Positions 1 to 8,071 of a stretch of 64,000 bases of DNA are shown here, piece by piece. A model generated the notes under the pieces. That model did no database searches, was not told the DNA's origin, and was given only the letters and a program-made list of their open reading frames with translations. The DNA is taken from positions 1-64,000 of the forward strand of contig CANQUX010000008.1 of NCBI GenBank assembly GCA_947627155.1. The letters are read 5' to 3'. The number at the start of each line of letters is the position of its first letter. Within the stretch, counting starts at the first letter, position 1. The stretch is from an uncultured Alphaproteobacteria bacterium (GTDB lineage Bacteria > Pseudomonadota > Alphaproteobacteria > CAAHEQ01 > UBA3637). The translations under genes were made by a program, and so were the position numbers.

Positions 1-2264
1 CCAAAACCGTGTGTGTTCAGATCGTATCCGATCATGGATTGCAATCCGAATGTATCAACATCATATTTGGCTTTGGCGCCATAACCCAAAACAGATTTCT
101 TTTCTTCATAATTCGAGAAACTGTATGAAGCAATGGCATTCACATACCAATCAGCCGGTTTATATTTGCCATATAAGAACAAGCTGTGTGTATCAACATC
201 GGTGTCACGGGTGTAACCGTCAATGTCTGATTCACTGTATGCATAACCTAAACCGACTTTAACGGTGTCATTCAGGTTTTTATCAATACCAAAGGCAACA
301 CCGTATGTGTTGACATCAAAACCGTGCGATTTGCTTGTTTCGTCTTTATCGGCATAGTTGAACAAGCCTTTAATCCAGACTTTGGCTTGATCAATTAAAT
401 TGCCTTCTTTGGCAACGGCCGCATTTGTTAACGAATTATCCAACGCATCGGTTGCGGTGTCAAAAAGGGTATTTTGCAACGCCGTTTCACGCACACGCAC
501 CACCGGAGCCGCATCGGCAACCAACGCATCGGCCGCTCTGCTTAACAAAGCAGAATTTTTACCGTATTGCGCTTCGCTCCGTAACGTTTCTTGCACGGCG
601 TCAAAATCGGCACGACCGCTACCCGTTTTGGAAGAAGAGGCAGCAAGTAATGTGGCTGCTTCCGATTCGTTCACGTTCAAACGACTCGCAATTTCACCCA
701 TATTCTTTTGCGAAACAGTATAAATGTTGCCGCCGTTGCTTGTTACGTCATAAAGATTGTTGGCTTGGAAATTCAAACCGCTCTTCACGTTTTTCAAGGT
801 GTTACTTGCAGCCTCTTGTTGCGTGAAAATATCAGCAATATCCAATGTACCACCGTTGTTTATTGTTTTATCGGTTAAAACAACATTGATATGACCCGTT
901 GCATCTTTTCCACCGGTTACTTTACTGGCAACAACCGTTGTATCTTTCACATTCAATGTGGAATCTTTTTGCAATTTCAATGTTCCTTTTTGTCCGCGAA
1001 TACCACCGTCAAGTGTGACATTTGCGCCGCTTTGAAGAACAACTTTACCATCTGCTGAAATGTGAATATCATTCAAACGCGTTTTTCCGCTAGCGGTTGT
1101 TTGCGTGTTCCCTTGGAAAACGTTTGTGCCGGCAAATTTAACTGTTGTTTCCGTATCAACTTCAATGGCACCGCCTGTTCCGGCAGTATCCGAATGGTTG
1201 TTTGTAAATGTCGAATCAGCAATTTCTGTTTCGCTATACAAATACAAAGCGCCGCCACCGTCACCGGACATAGATTTGTTGTTCTTAAAGGTTGAATTAG
1301 AAATTTTTGTTGTGTCTGCCCAGCTGGAAATAGCACCACCTTCGCTGTCAGATACGTTGCCGTCAAAAACGGAATTGGCAACTTCAAGTGTGCCATTATC
1401 GGCATAAATGGCGCCACCGCCAAAACCTCCATCAGTGGTTGTTTTGTTGCCGATGAATTGACTGCCTGTCACGCTTAATGAACTCTTACCGCCATAAATG
1501 CTGATTGCACCGCCTTCAATGGCTTCATTGTTTTCAAAAGCAGAACCGGTAACAGTTAAAGTGCCGAGTTGATCAAAAATAGCACCGCCTTTGTTAACGG
1601 CCACATTGCCGGTAAAACGGCTATCGGTAATTGTTACGGCCGGCGTGTTGGCACCTTCACCCTTTTGACCTTGAATCATAACGGCACCACCGGCAAGCGC
1701 TTTATTTCCTTCAAATACGGATTTTTCAATATCCGCTTTTCCGGATGTGGAAATTGCACCACCACGACCTGTTTTTTTGTTTCCTTTTCCTTTGGCTTCG
1801 TTGTTGGTAAATGTAGCACCGTTTACATGCAGCGTTCCTTTTTTACCATTGAAAATGGCACCGCCGTTGCCGCCATTTTTAGTGTTTTTTTGTTTTTTCT
1901 TTGTTGCTGCTTCTTCACCAAAGCCGGCACCGGCAATATTACCATCAAACGTACCACCGTTTACAACCAAATTTGCATTGTTATAAACGGCACCGCCACC
2001 GCCGGTACCTTCCGTTCCCGATTGGTTACCCGTAAAAGTTGTGTTGTTTAATGTTAACGTGTGTTCTTGTGCACCTTCACCGCTGTTGGAATTTAAAATA
2101 GCCCCACCAACTGTTGTATCGGATTGAGCACTAAACACCTCACCGGTAATTGTTTCATCAGCCGTAACAACTTTATGCGTTGCTGTTACCGCTTCTGCCG
2201 ACACACTTGTTGCCGTAAACGCAAAAACCGCCAAGGCTGTTGTCATTAAAAGATTTTTTCTCAT
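1..2264 (-). CDS. autotransporter adhesin with Pmp-like repeats (3' end off window)
   Basis: Reading the minus strand from ATG at 2264 gives an uninterrupted frame of 754 codons that leaves the window at base 1, so the C-terminus is missing. The protein begins with a signal peptide (MRKNLLMTTALAVFAF, cleavage near VSA-EA). Residues about 45-370 hold repeated GGAI/GGAV and FxxN motifs, the pattern of chlamydial Pmp-type beta-helix passengers. From about residue 630 the sequence looks like the start of an autotransporter beta-barrel (WIKGLFNYAD, later YGVAFGIDKNL and VGLGYAYSES), the domain that inserts in the outer membrane and exports the passenger. An AAGGAG ribosome site (2273-2278) sits at proper distance. 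It stands alone, with a terminator upstream closing the preceding gene. Likely a surface adhesin; the ligand is unknown. Confidence 0.88.
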   Translation of the reverse strand, partial: MRKNLLMTTALAVFAFTATSVSAEAVTATHKVVTADETITGEVFSAQSDTTVGGAILNSNSGEGAQEHTLTLNNTTFTGNQSGTEGTGGGGAVYNNANLVVNGGTFDGNIAGAGFGEEAATKKKQKNTKNGGNGGAIFNGKKGTLHVNGATFTNNEAKGKGNKKTGRGGAISTSGKADIEKSVFEGNKALAGGAVMIQGQKGEGANTPAVTITDSRFTGNVAVNKGGAIFDQLGTLTVTGSAFENNEAIEGGAISIYGGKSSLSVTGSQFIGNKTTTDGGFGGGAIYADNGTLEVANSVFDGNVSDSEGGAISSWADTTKISNSTFKNNKSMSGDGGGALYLYSETEIADSTFTNNHSDTAGTGGAIEVDTETTVKFAGTNVFQGNTQTTASGKTRLNDIHISADGKVVLQSGANVTLDGGIRGQKGTLKLQKDSTLNVKDTTVVASKVTGGKDATGHINVVLTDKTINNGGTLDIADIFTQQEAASNTLKNVKSGLNFQANNLYDVTSNGGNIYTVSQKNMGEIASRLNVNESEAATLLAASSSKTGSGRADFDAVQETLRSEAQYGKNSALLSRAADALVADAAPVVRVRETALQNTLFDTATDALDNSLTNAAVAKEGNLIDQAKVWIKGLFNYADKDETSKSHGFDVNTYGVAFGIDKNLNDTVKVGLGYAYSESDIDGYTRDTDVDTHSLFLYGKYKPADWYVNAIASYSFSNYEEKKSVLGYGAKAKYDVDTFGLQSMIGYDLNTHGF

Positions 2265-2602
2265 ATTAAAAACTCCTTGTTTCTTTTAATTATTAAAACT
2301 TCTTCTTCAAGAAAACCGAAGTGCTTATCAATTAAGCGCTTTGCTTCCCGTTAAAGTCGTAACATGCAATAATATGCCATGTTCAAGCACAGCTTATAAC
2401 ATTATTTTTAAAAATACAAGAAAAAAATAAAAAAAAGTTTACTTATTATATAAAAAAGTTATGTCGCGGCAGAAACATCGTTCATATTTTCATTATGATT
2501 AACCCGTAAAAAAACACCTTTACCAAAATAATTTTTCGATAAAGGTGTTTTTGTTCAAATATGCTCACAAAAAATTCGTTTGTGATTTACTTTGACTGAA
2601 AC
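2265..2602. other. intergenic region of 338 bases upstream of the autotransporter
   Basis: This AT-rich gap holds the ribosome binding site of the autotransporter next to its start and a hairpin terminator at 2511-2551. Between them (about 2290-2500) there is presumably the autotransporter promoter, but I could not pick a convincing -35/-10 pair. No open reading frame or RNA gene was recognised. Confidence 0.6.
2511..2553. terminator. intrinsic terminator, 12-bp stem
   Basis: AAAACACCTTTA at 2511-2522 pairs with TAAAGGTGTTTT at 2540-2551, with A-runs on one side and T-runs on the other, so it can work in both directions. It most likely ends transcription of the small membrane protein gene that stops at 2603. 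Confidence 0.8.
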
Positions 2603-2908
2603 TTATTGATTGTTTCTCTGACGAACATTGGCATCTAACGTGGAATTATAATCCTGATAGGGATCTTTGCCGTTAATTCTGTCATTTGCTTCATTCAAAT
2701 GATGATTTGCCACCCGACCCATATCACCGGCCGTTTTGGTAATATTATTTGTTGCCGCAATGGTTCCGTTGGCAAAACTGACAACACGATTCACGATTCT
2801 CTGATAGGTTTCAAACGGTCCCATACCCAACAAAATCCACACAAGAATAAAGAAAGCAATAATATGAACAACTAACCAAATAATGGTTTTTGATATCTTT
2901 TTTCCCAT
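2603..2908 (-). CDS. small single-pass membrane protein, unknown
   Basis: A 101-residue protein. Residues about 8-30 form one strongly hydrophobic segment (IIWLVVHIIAFFILVWILLG) after a lysine-rich start, which predicts an inner-membrane anchor with the rest, hydrophilic and asparagine-rich, outside the membrane core. No family was recognised. The ATG at 2908 follows an AAAGGA ribosome site, and the gene ends just before a strong terminator, so it appears to be transcribed alone. It is divergent from the YgjP-like gene, with about 70 bases between the two starts that must contain both promoters. Coding reality rests on the ribosome site, the coherent membrane segment and the terminator. Confidence 0.7.
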   Translation of the reverse strand: MGKKISKTIIWLVVHIIAFFILVWILLGMGPFETYQRIVNRVVSFANGTIAATNNITKTAGDMGRVANHHLNEANDRINGKDPYQDYNSTLDANVRQRNNQ

Positions 2909-2979
2909 TTATTTTTCCTTTCATTTGTGTTATACTGACAAAAACAAATATAGTTTAGAACAAAAGGATAAGTTTATCA

Positions 2980-3657
2980 ATGGAAAAAATACAAATTGGT
3001 GATTATTTTTTATTTTTTTGCAAAAAACCGCATACAAAAAATATTCGCTTACGATTTGATAATAAAGGAAATTTAATTCTAACTGCGCCCTGGTTTTGCC
3101 GAAAAGCCAAAGCCGTTGCGTTTGCACAACAAAATATTGACTGGATTCGAAAACACACTGTCAATCAAATAAGCGCAAAACATTTTCAAAACGGCGATGT
3201 GATTATGCTGCTGGGAAAAACATATACGATTTCTCATAATCCCCTGCATAAAGGCGGGGTTTTAATCAATGACAATCAGCTGATTGTCGGCGGGGAAGAA
3301 ACTTTTATTCATCGACGCATTACCGATTTTGCCAAACAACGCCTGTATGAATATATACAGGAAAAAGTGTTGAAAATGGCCGCCGCATTGAATGAAAAAC
3401 CGGCCAAAATTGTTTTACGGGATACATCTTCGCGATGGGGAAGCTGTTCTTCAAATAAAAGAATAAATTTTTGCTGGAAATTGGCTTTTGCGCCGTTATT
3501 TGTTATTGATTATATTGCCGCCCATGAAACCGCACATTTAAAAGAAATGAATCACGGTCCCGGCTTCTGGCAAACCGTTGCAAAACTGAACGTGCAACAA
3601 GCAGAAGCGCAAATTTGGCTTCGCAAACACGGACGGGAATTACAAGCCGTTGAATAA
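2980..3657 (+). CDS. YgjP-like zinc metallopeptidase (DUF45/M48 family)
   Basis: A 225-residue protein of the YgjP/DUF45 family of predicted metal-dependent hydrolases. The signature is visible near residues 181-197: HETAHLKEMNHGPGFW, giving the HExxH zinc-binding and catalytic helix plus the third histidine and the FW pair typical of the family. The upstream block SSRWGSCSSNKRINFCWKL is the other conserved family motif. There is no signal peptide, so it should be cytoplasmic. The substrate of the family is not established. The gene ends one base before the convergent dnaX stop, with no terminator between, so the two transcripts must overlap. Confidence 0.9.
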   Translation: MEKIQIGDYFLFFCKKPHTKNIRLRFDNKGNLILTAPWFCRKAKAVAFAQQNIDWIRKHTVNQISAKHFQNGDVIMLLGKTYTISHNPLHKGGVLINDNQLIVGGEETFIHRRITDFAKQRLYEYIQEKVLKMAAALNEKPAKIVLRDTSSRWGSCSSNKRINFCWKLAFAPLFVIDYIAAHETAHLKEMNHGPGFWQTVAKLNVQQAEAQIWLRKHGRELQAVE

Positions 3658-3658
3658 T

Positions 3659-5398
3659 TTATTCCTCCGATTCGCTCAAATCAACAGTTTGCCGAATGCG
3701 CTTAATTTTTGATTTGGAAAACAAAGCTAACGTTTGCGCAATCACAGGTTCTTGAGATAATTCTTCCACTAACTGATTATGTCGCGCCGCCTTTTTTTCG
3801 GTTAATGTTTCTGCCGTGATGTCGTTTTTTTGTTGAATGCGCCAGTTTTCATTAGCTTTTGTTTTTAAAAATTTAATTAAATCAGCCCCCAAATGAGCAG
3901 GCGCTTCGGGCAAAATCAAACAAGTGAGAGTCAAATTTTCCAACGATTCAACCCGCAGATAATTTTCCAAATGATAAGCCAGTAATCGTTCGCCCGATTT
4001 TTTAACAAACGCAACCATTTCCGCAAAAGAATGAAATTGAGAATCCGGCAAATTATTTTGAGGCGTTGTTGTGTTGAACGAAGCGGTTATCGGTTGTACC
4101 ACCGGTTTTTGTTCCGAAGTTGTTTCGAACGGCACAGCCGGATGAGTCACCTGCGGCGCCGCCTGAACGGGAACGGACAATTTTTCGGGCGCGGATGGAG
4201 TGAAATGAACAGGTGCCGGATTCGGTTTTACCGGATTAGTTGAGATTCCTTTTTTTTTTATCTCTTCCACCAGCTGCGCCGGGGAAGGCAAATCAGCCGT
4301 ATAGGCCAGCCGAATCAACAGCATCTCCAACGTTTGCCACGGATTATCAGCCCGCCGAACTTCATCAAGCCCTTTGAGCAAAATTTGCCAAACCGCGGAT
4401 AATGTTCCCAGCGATAAAGTTTTTGCCGCCTCGGCACCGCGTTTGCGCACATTTTCGGGCATACTGACATCATCGGCAACCGACGGGGTAATTCGAACCC
4501 GTGTTAACCAATGCGTTAAATCAAGCATATCTTGCACCAAGGCAACCGAATCGGCTCCGATTTGACATTGCGCCTGTAAAAAATTTAACGCTTTTTCAAT
4601 TTCTCCTTGCAGGAGCGCTTCATATAAATCCAACAACGCCGATTTATCGCTTAACCCCATCATTTGCCGAACATTTTCGGCTTTTACGGACATATCGAAC
4701 TGCGTGAGTGCCTGATCCAACAAAGATAACGAATCCCGAACGGATCCTTCGCCTGCCCGCGCAATCAATTGTAATGCCTCCGGCTCGACAACGGCATTTT
4801 CCCGTTCGGCAATTTGTTTTAAATAGGCACTTAACACGTTTTCATCAACGCGTTTTAAATCAAACCGTTGACACCGTGATAAAATGGTGACCGGCACTTT
4901 TCGAATTTCGGTAGTGGCAAAAATAAATTTAATGCGTTCGGGCGGTTCTTCCAACGTTTTCAACAAGGCGTTAAAAGCCGCTTTGGAAAGCATATGCACT
5001 TCATCGATGATATATATTTTATAGCGCGCCGAAACAGGATTATATTTAGCCCCTTCAATAATTTCCCGCACGTTATCAACGCCGGTATTGCTGGCAGCAT
5101 CAATTTCAATCACATCAATATGCGAATCGGCCGCAATTTCCCGACAATGCTTGCATTGACCGCAGGGATTGGGTGTCATTTCCCCTTTGCCGTCAATGCC
5201 GATACAATTCAACCCTTTGGCGATAATTCGCGCAGACGTGGTTTTACCGATTCCCCGAATACCCGTCAACATATAAGCATTGGGCAAGCGATTTTGCTTA
5301 ATGGCGTTACTGACGGTTTGAACCAAAGCCTCCTGCCCGATTAAATCGTTAAATGTTTGCGGTCTGTATTTGCGCGCTAAAACGTGAGAGATTGTCAT
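3659..5398 (-). CDS. dnaX: DNA polymerase III subunits gamma and tau
   Basis: 579 residues. The clamp-loader motor that opens the sliding clamp and, in the tau form, ties polymerase cores to the helicase. The N-terminal AAA+ module shows Walker A (GIRGIGKTTSAR), a four-cysteine zinc module (C-x8-CGQCKHC), Walker B (IIDEVHML) and the sensor-1 ATTE motif; domain III follows to about residue 370. The C-terminal third is variable and linker-like up to about 450, then a tau-type domain. At codons 380-383 the coding strand has a run of ten A residues (4250-4259) exactly at the domain III/linker boundary, which probably makes a short gamma form (see separate entry). ATG 5398 has an AAAGGA site. Confidence 0.96.
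   Translation of the reverse strand: MTISHVLARKYRPQTFNDLIGQEALVQTVSNAIKQNRLPNAYMLTGIRGIGKTTSARIIAKGLNCIGIDGKGEMTPNPCGQCKHCREIAADSHIDVIEIDAASNTGVDNVREIIEGAKYNPVSARYKIYIIDEVHMLSKAAFNALLKTLEEPPERIKFIFATTEIRKVPVTILSRCQRFDLKRVDENVLSAYLKQIAERENAVVEPEALQLIARAGEGSVRDSLSLLDQALTQFDMSVKAENVRQMMGLSDKSALLDLYEALLQGEIEKALNFLQAQCQIGADSVALVQDMLDLTHWLTRVRITPSVADDVSMPENVRKRGAEAAKTLSLGTLSAVWQILLKGLDEVRRADNPWQTLEMLLIRLAYTADLPSPAQLVEEIKKKGISTNPVKPNPAPVHFTPSAPEKLSVPVQAAPQVTHPAVPFETTSEQKPVVQPITASFNTTTPQNNLPDSQFHSFAEMVAFVKKSGERLLAYHLENYLRVESLENLTLTCLILPEAPAHLGADLIKFLKTKANENWRIQQKNDITAETLTEKKAARHNQLVEELSQEPVIAQTLALFSKSKIKRIRQTVDLSESEE
4250..4259 (-). other. dnaX: A10 slippery run inside dnaX
   Basis: On the coding strand codons 380-383 read ATA AAA AAA AAA, a run of ten A. 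Gain of one A leads to TAA (complement of 4236-4238) after four further codons, giving about 387 residues; loss of one A leads to TAA (complement of 4228-4230) giving about 389 residues. Both possible shifts therefore end just after domain III, the size and place expected for a gamma subunit. No downstream stem is needed for transcriptional slippage on such a run, as is known for Thermus thermophilus dnaX. Confidence 0.7.
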
Positions 5399-5421
5399 TT
5401 TTTATTCCTTTAATAAAGCTT

Positions 5422-5450
5422 ATTGTGGCTTAAAAAAGAGGGGTTGTCAA
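5422..5450 (-). promoter_or_regulatory. candidate dnaX promoter
   Basis: Minus strand shows TTGACA (complement of 5445-5450), 17 bases, then CACAAT (complement of 5422-5427). Transcription would begin about 15 bases upstream of the dnaX start. The -35 is perfect and the -10 matches four of six positions. Confidence 0.5.
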
Positions 5451-5553
5451 GTGATTTCACGTTGGCGATATGTTTTTTCCGACAGAACGGTTTCGGTTTC
5501 TTTTAAAACAGGAACGTCCGTTGTTTTCAACCGTTTTGAGAATATTGAATTGT

Positions 5554-6156
5554 TTATTGATTGTTTTCCTGCATATCTGAAACGGGAACGGATAAATCTT
5601 GCTTTAAAACGGAATCATCGGATAAAGCGGATTCCTCCGTTTCCTCTTTTTTCGGTACCGATCGTGATTTGCGCCGAATAATAAACGTTTTTTTCGGTGC
5701 TTTCTTTTCACTTTCGGGTGTTTCCTCGGTTTTCTTGCTTATTTCAACCGATTCGCTTTCCGCTTGAACCGTTCCTTCTTCCGATTTTTCTTCTTGTACC
5801 GCCGTTGAATGAATATCGGGAAGCGAATCGTCTTCCGTTTTATCGTCGTTGTTGGTTGTTGTGTTGGCGCGTTGTTCAATATTGTTGGTTCGCATAGCTT
5901 GTTCGTTGGCAATGGCAATACTTTGCATACGAAGATAATGATCGGCATATTGCATACATGTTTGTGCCAAAATTAAATCATTTTGAATTAAAGCATCTTT
6001 GGCATAAGCTTGATATTTTTCAAAAAGCTGCAAAGCCGTTCCATGCAATTTTCCCATGGGACCCGTGCTTTCCAAAGCCGTATTTCGCGTTAACATTGCT
6101 CTTGAATTCCGTCCGTTATAACGTCCGTTAAAGCGATTTTTCTGATTTTGTTTCAT
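5554..6156 (-). CDS. DUF4167 domain protein
   Basis: 200 residues. The N-terminal 90 residues match the alphaproteobacterial DUF4167 family: an Asn/Arg-rich start (NGRYNGRNSRA), then GKLHGTALQLFEKYQAYA and the helix containing MQYADHYLRM, which are the family's conserved blocks. The C-terminal half is acidic and low in complexity, rich in Glu, Ser and Thr, ending with a basic stretch (KKTFIIRRKSRSVPKK) and is probably disordered. Function in the family is unknown; the basic N-terminus suggests nucleic-acid or ribosome contact, which is inference. It lies directly upstream of dnaX in the same direction, 155 bases apart, with dnaX having its own candidate promoter. Ribosome site GAGGG precedes ATG 6156. 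Confidence 0.88.
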   Translation of the reverse strand: MKQNQKNRFNGRYNGRNSRAMLTRNTALESTGPMGKLHGTALQLFEKYQAYAKDALIQNDLILAQTCMQYADHYLRMQSIAIANEQAMRTNNIEQRANTTTNNDDKTEDDSLPDIHSTAVQEEKSEEGTVQAESESVEISKKTEETPESEKKAPKKTFIIRRKSRSVPKKEETEESALSDDSVLKQDLSVPVSDMQENNQ

Positions 6157-6222
6157 TGACCCTCAAAATAACAGTGATATTTTTAAATTTTCATTTACAG
6201 CCAAGCGCTGTTTAAAAATAAA

Positions 6223-6245
6223 GCCGTTCAAAAAACTTGAACGGC
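6223..6245 (-). terminator. intrinsic terminator after the repeat protein gene
   Basis: GCCGTTCAA at 6223-6231 pairs perfectly with TTGAACGGC at 6237-6245; on the minus strand the stem is followed by a T-rich stretch (complement of 6211-6222). It closes the gene that stops at 6291. Confidence 0.8.
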
Positions 6246-6290
6246 CTTACTTTAACAAATTCTTTCACAAATTGCAAGCAAAAACTTTTG

Positions 6291-7040
6291 TTATTGGCAA
6301 TTTCCGCTCGCACACGGGGGAACAACCTGTCCTGCCGGCGCTTGAACAACGACCGGTCTGTTTTGAACATACGAAGCTTGTTGCTGCATCACAACAGGTT
6401 GTTGTTGCACATAAGCCGGAGCCCGTTCAACCATAACAGGTTGTTGAACAACAACCGGTTTTTGAACGACAACGGGTTGTTGAACAACAACCGGTTGACG
6501 AACCGTGATATCCCGATTGACCGTAATCGGACGTTCAACGGAAACCGGATATTGCCGCACGACCGGATATTGCACTTTAACCGGCGATTGTGTGTAAGAA
6601 ATGCTTGTTACCGACCCCGGGCAATTTTCACCGGCGGCACAAATACCGGCCGGTACCGGTTGTTGAGCGACAACTTCTGCCGGCAAAGGACCGGTCGGCT
6701 GTTGTAAAACAATCGGCTGATTCGGAATAACTGTTGCCTGCGGAACAGCAATCGGCGCAGCAACGGGAGCCGCAACAGGCATTGCCATTGGTGCTGCCAC
6801 CGGAGCAGCCGCGGGTGCTGCTGCGGCAGCTCCTGCAACCGGAATGGTTTTTTGTGATGTTTTCACAGAATTGTCAATCGGATCAAGAGCAACATAGCCG
6901 TCCATAATCCGTTCATTCTGTTTTTCATAGGTTGTTTCCGTTTTTGAAACAACTTTATCTGCTGCGATTGAAGTCATCGGAGCAATTAAAGCGCCGCAAA
7001 CGGCAACGAATGCAATTAAAGAAATGGATGTATTTTTCAT
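6291..7040 (-). CDS. secreted Pro/Val/Gln-repeat protein, unknown
   Basis: 249 residues. It starts with a signal peptide (SLIAFVAVCGALIAPM, cleavage near IAA-DK), so it is exported. Residues about 75-105 are an Ala/Pro run (AAAPAAAPVAAPMAMPVAAP). Residues about 165-240 are built of tandem variants of QQPVVVQ (QQPVVVQKPVVVQQPV and relatives). Two cysteine pairs occur: CAAGENC near residue 135 and CASGNC at the extreme C-terminus. No catalytic domain was recognised; the composition suggests an extended periplasmic or cell-wall spanning linker, or a surface protein. A GGAGG site precedes ATG 7040, and a perfect 15-bp palindrome lies 28 bases upstream of the start. Repeat-driven length differences between strains would be expected. 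Confidence 0.75.
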   Translation of the reverse strand: MKNTSISLIAFVAVCGALIAPMTSIAADKVVSKTETTYEKQNERIMDGYVALDPIDNSVKTSQKTIPVAGAAAAAPAAAPVAAPMAMPVAAPVAAPIAVPQATVIPNQPIVLQQPTGPLPAEVVAQQPVPAGICAAGENCPGSVTSISYTQSPVKVQYPVVRQYPVSVERPITVNRDITVRQPVVVQQPVVVQKPVVVQQPVMVERAPAYVQQQPVVMQQQASYVQNRPVVVQAPAGQVVPPCASGNCQ

Positions 7041-7067
7041 TGATTAGTTCCTCCAAACTAGGTTATC

Positions 7068-7082
7068 GTATAAAGTTTATAC
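7068..7082. promoter_or_regulatory. 15-bp palindrome upstream of the repeat protein gene
   Basis: GTATAAAGTTTATAC is a perfect inverted repeat (7-base arms around one G) located between the gapR stop and the start of the secreted repeat protein. It overlaps where a -10 box would be expected on the minus strand, so it could be an operator. No regulator is assigned. Confidence 0.4.
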
Positions 7083-7105
7083 CTTAAAATATTAAAAATC
7101 AAGTA

Positions 7106-7354
7106 TTATTCTTCAATTCCCAATAATTTTTTATATCTATCGCGTAAAAATTCGGCTTCCGCCCTGTCCGCAGGCGTCATTTTTCGCAGGCGTAAGACCT
7201 GTCGCATGACTTTCGTATCAAACCCGTTTCCCTTGGCTTCCGCAAAAATTTCACGGACATCTGCCCCCAATTCCTTACGTTCTTCTTCCAAACGTTCAAT
7301 GCGTTCAATATAAGAAACCAGCTTTGAGCTGTCAACTTCCTGAATATCGTTCAT
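7106..7354 (-). CDS. gapR: GapR-type nucleoid-associated protein (DUF2312)
   Basis: 82 residues, the usual length for DUF2312. The sequence is entirely helical in character, with the family core ERIERLEEERKELGADVREI and the motif GFDTKVMRQVLRLRKM followed by EFLRDRYKKLLG. In Caulobacter GapR is a tetrameric protein that clamps overtwisted, AT-rich DNA ahead of forks and transcription and is needed for normal chromosome replication and cell cycle. The gene begins 12 bases after the trcR stop in the same direction, with only a weak ribosome site, so the two are probably one transcript with translational coupling. Identification is firm by length and motifs; function is transferred from the family. 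Confidence 0.93.
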   Translation of the reverse strand: MNDIQEVDSSKLVSYIERIERLEEERKELGADVREIFAEAKGNGFDTKVMRQVLRLRKMTPADRAEAEFLRDRYKKLLGIEE

Positions 7355-7366
7355 TTTCGTTTTCCC

Positions 7367-7894
7367 TTATTTGACGGTGTGTTTTACCGATGTGGCAATA
7401 GCGGTATTTAAATCGGATTCGGAACACAAACCCAACGTTACCGGATTTTTCGGATGAATATTATGAATATTTTTATGTGTTCTTTCCCGAATGGCCGTAA
7501 TGGTTGATTTTGTCGTACGCAGTAATTTGACGATTTGCGAATCTGAAATTTCCGGATGATGTTTAACAATCCAAGCAATACCGTCGGGTCTGTCGCCCCG
7601 TTTGGCTTGCGAAACATAGCGATTGCCTTTATTTAACAGGCGTTCGTATTCCGGATTTTTCATCAATTGTAATGAAGCGCTTTGATCTTGCTCACACCGT
7701 TTAATTTCTTCTTGCGTTAACTGTCCGTTTGTAATGGGATTAAAACCCATAATGTTCATCGCCACGTCACCATCGGCAATGGCTTGAATTTCCAAAGTAT
7801 GCATACCGCAAAAATCGGCAATTTGCTCAAATGTTAAAGAGGTGTTTTCCACCAACCAGACTGCCGTTGCTTTCGGCATTAACGGAAGTGTCAT
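7367..7894 (-). CDS. trcR: TrcR-like cell cycle transcriptional regulator (DUF1013)
   Basis: 175 residues, matching the alphaproteobacterial DUF1013 family from the start (LPLMPKATAVWLVENTSLTF) through EQIADFCGMHTLEIQAIADG and a second helix-turn-helix-like region, SDSQIVKLLRTTKSTITAIR. Caulobacter TrcR, the characterised member, associates with RNA polymerase and affects cell-cycle genes. Two putative HTH segments (about 20-42 and 115-137) fit DNA binding. It heads a two-gene operon with gapR and has a good promoter (7935-7963) and an AAAGGA site before ATG 7894. The family assignment is strong; the exact role here is inferred. Confidence 0.88.
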   Translation of the reverse strand: MTLPLMPKATAVWLVENTSLTFEQIADFCGMHTLEIQAIADGDVAMNIMGFNPITNGQLTQEEIKRCEQDQSASLQLMKNPEYERLLNKGNRYVSQAKRGDRPDGIAWIVKHHPEISDSQIVKLLRTTKSTITAIRERTHKNIHNIHPKNPVTLGLCSESDLNTAIATSVKHTVK

Positions 7895-7934
7895 TTTTTA
7901 TCCTTTCCTTTCTTATTTTTGTTAAAGTGAATGT

Positions 7935-7963
7935 AGTATAACAAACAAATTTTTAAAAGGCAA
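7935..7963 (-). promoter_or_regulatory. candidate trcR-gapR promoter
   Basis: Minus strand TTGCCT (complement of 7958-7963), 17-base spacer, TATACT (complement of 7935-7940), with a predicted start about 35 bases upstream of trcR. Confidence 0.55.
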
Positions 7964-8035
7964 TAAAAATGATTCATTTTGCTCGTTTTTTTAAAAACAA
8001 TGCTGCCGAAAACACACGTTATTTAGTTGAAACAA

Positions 8036-8066
8036 AAAAAGCCGCCTTTATTTTAAGCGGCTTTTG
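8036..8066 (-). terminator. intrinsic terminator of the RND operon
   Basis: AAAAGCCGC around 8037-8045 pairs with GCGGCTTTT at 8057-8065. On the minus strand it is followed by a T-run (complement of 8032-8040), placing it just after the pump stop at 8072. Confidence 0.8.
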
Positions 8067-8071
8067 GTTTT

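Noticed and set aside
4250-4259. A10 run in dnaX as a sequencing error
   Set aside because: The zero frame continues intact for almost 200 codons with tau-type sequence at the end, so the run length as given is correct for coding; slippage is an added property.
4490-4510. tRNA T-loop-like sequence (TTCGAACCC)
   Set aside because: It lies inside the coding frame of dnaX and has no acceptor or anticodon stem around it; no tRNA was found in the window.
6341-6570. possible CRISPR-like or satellite repeat
   Set aside because: The repeats (about 12-24 bases, variable) are in frame with the QQPVVVQ protein repeats and have no constant repeat with unique spacers.
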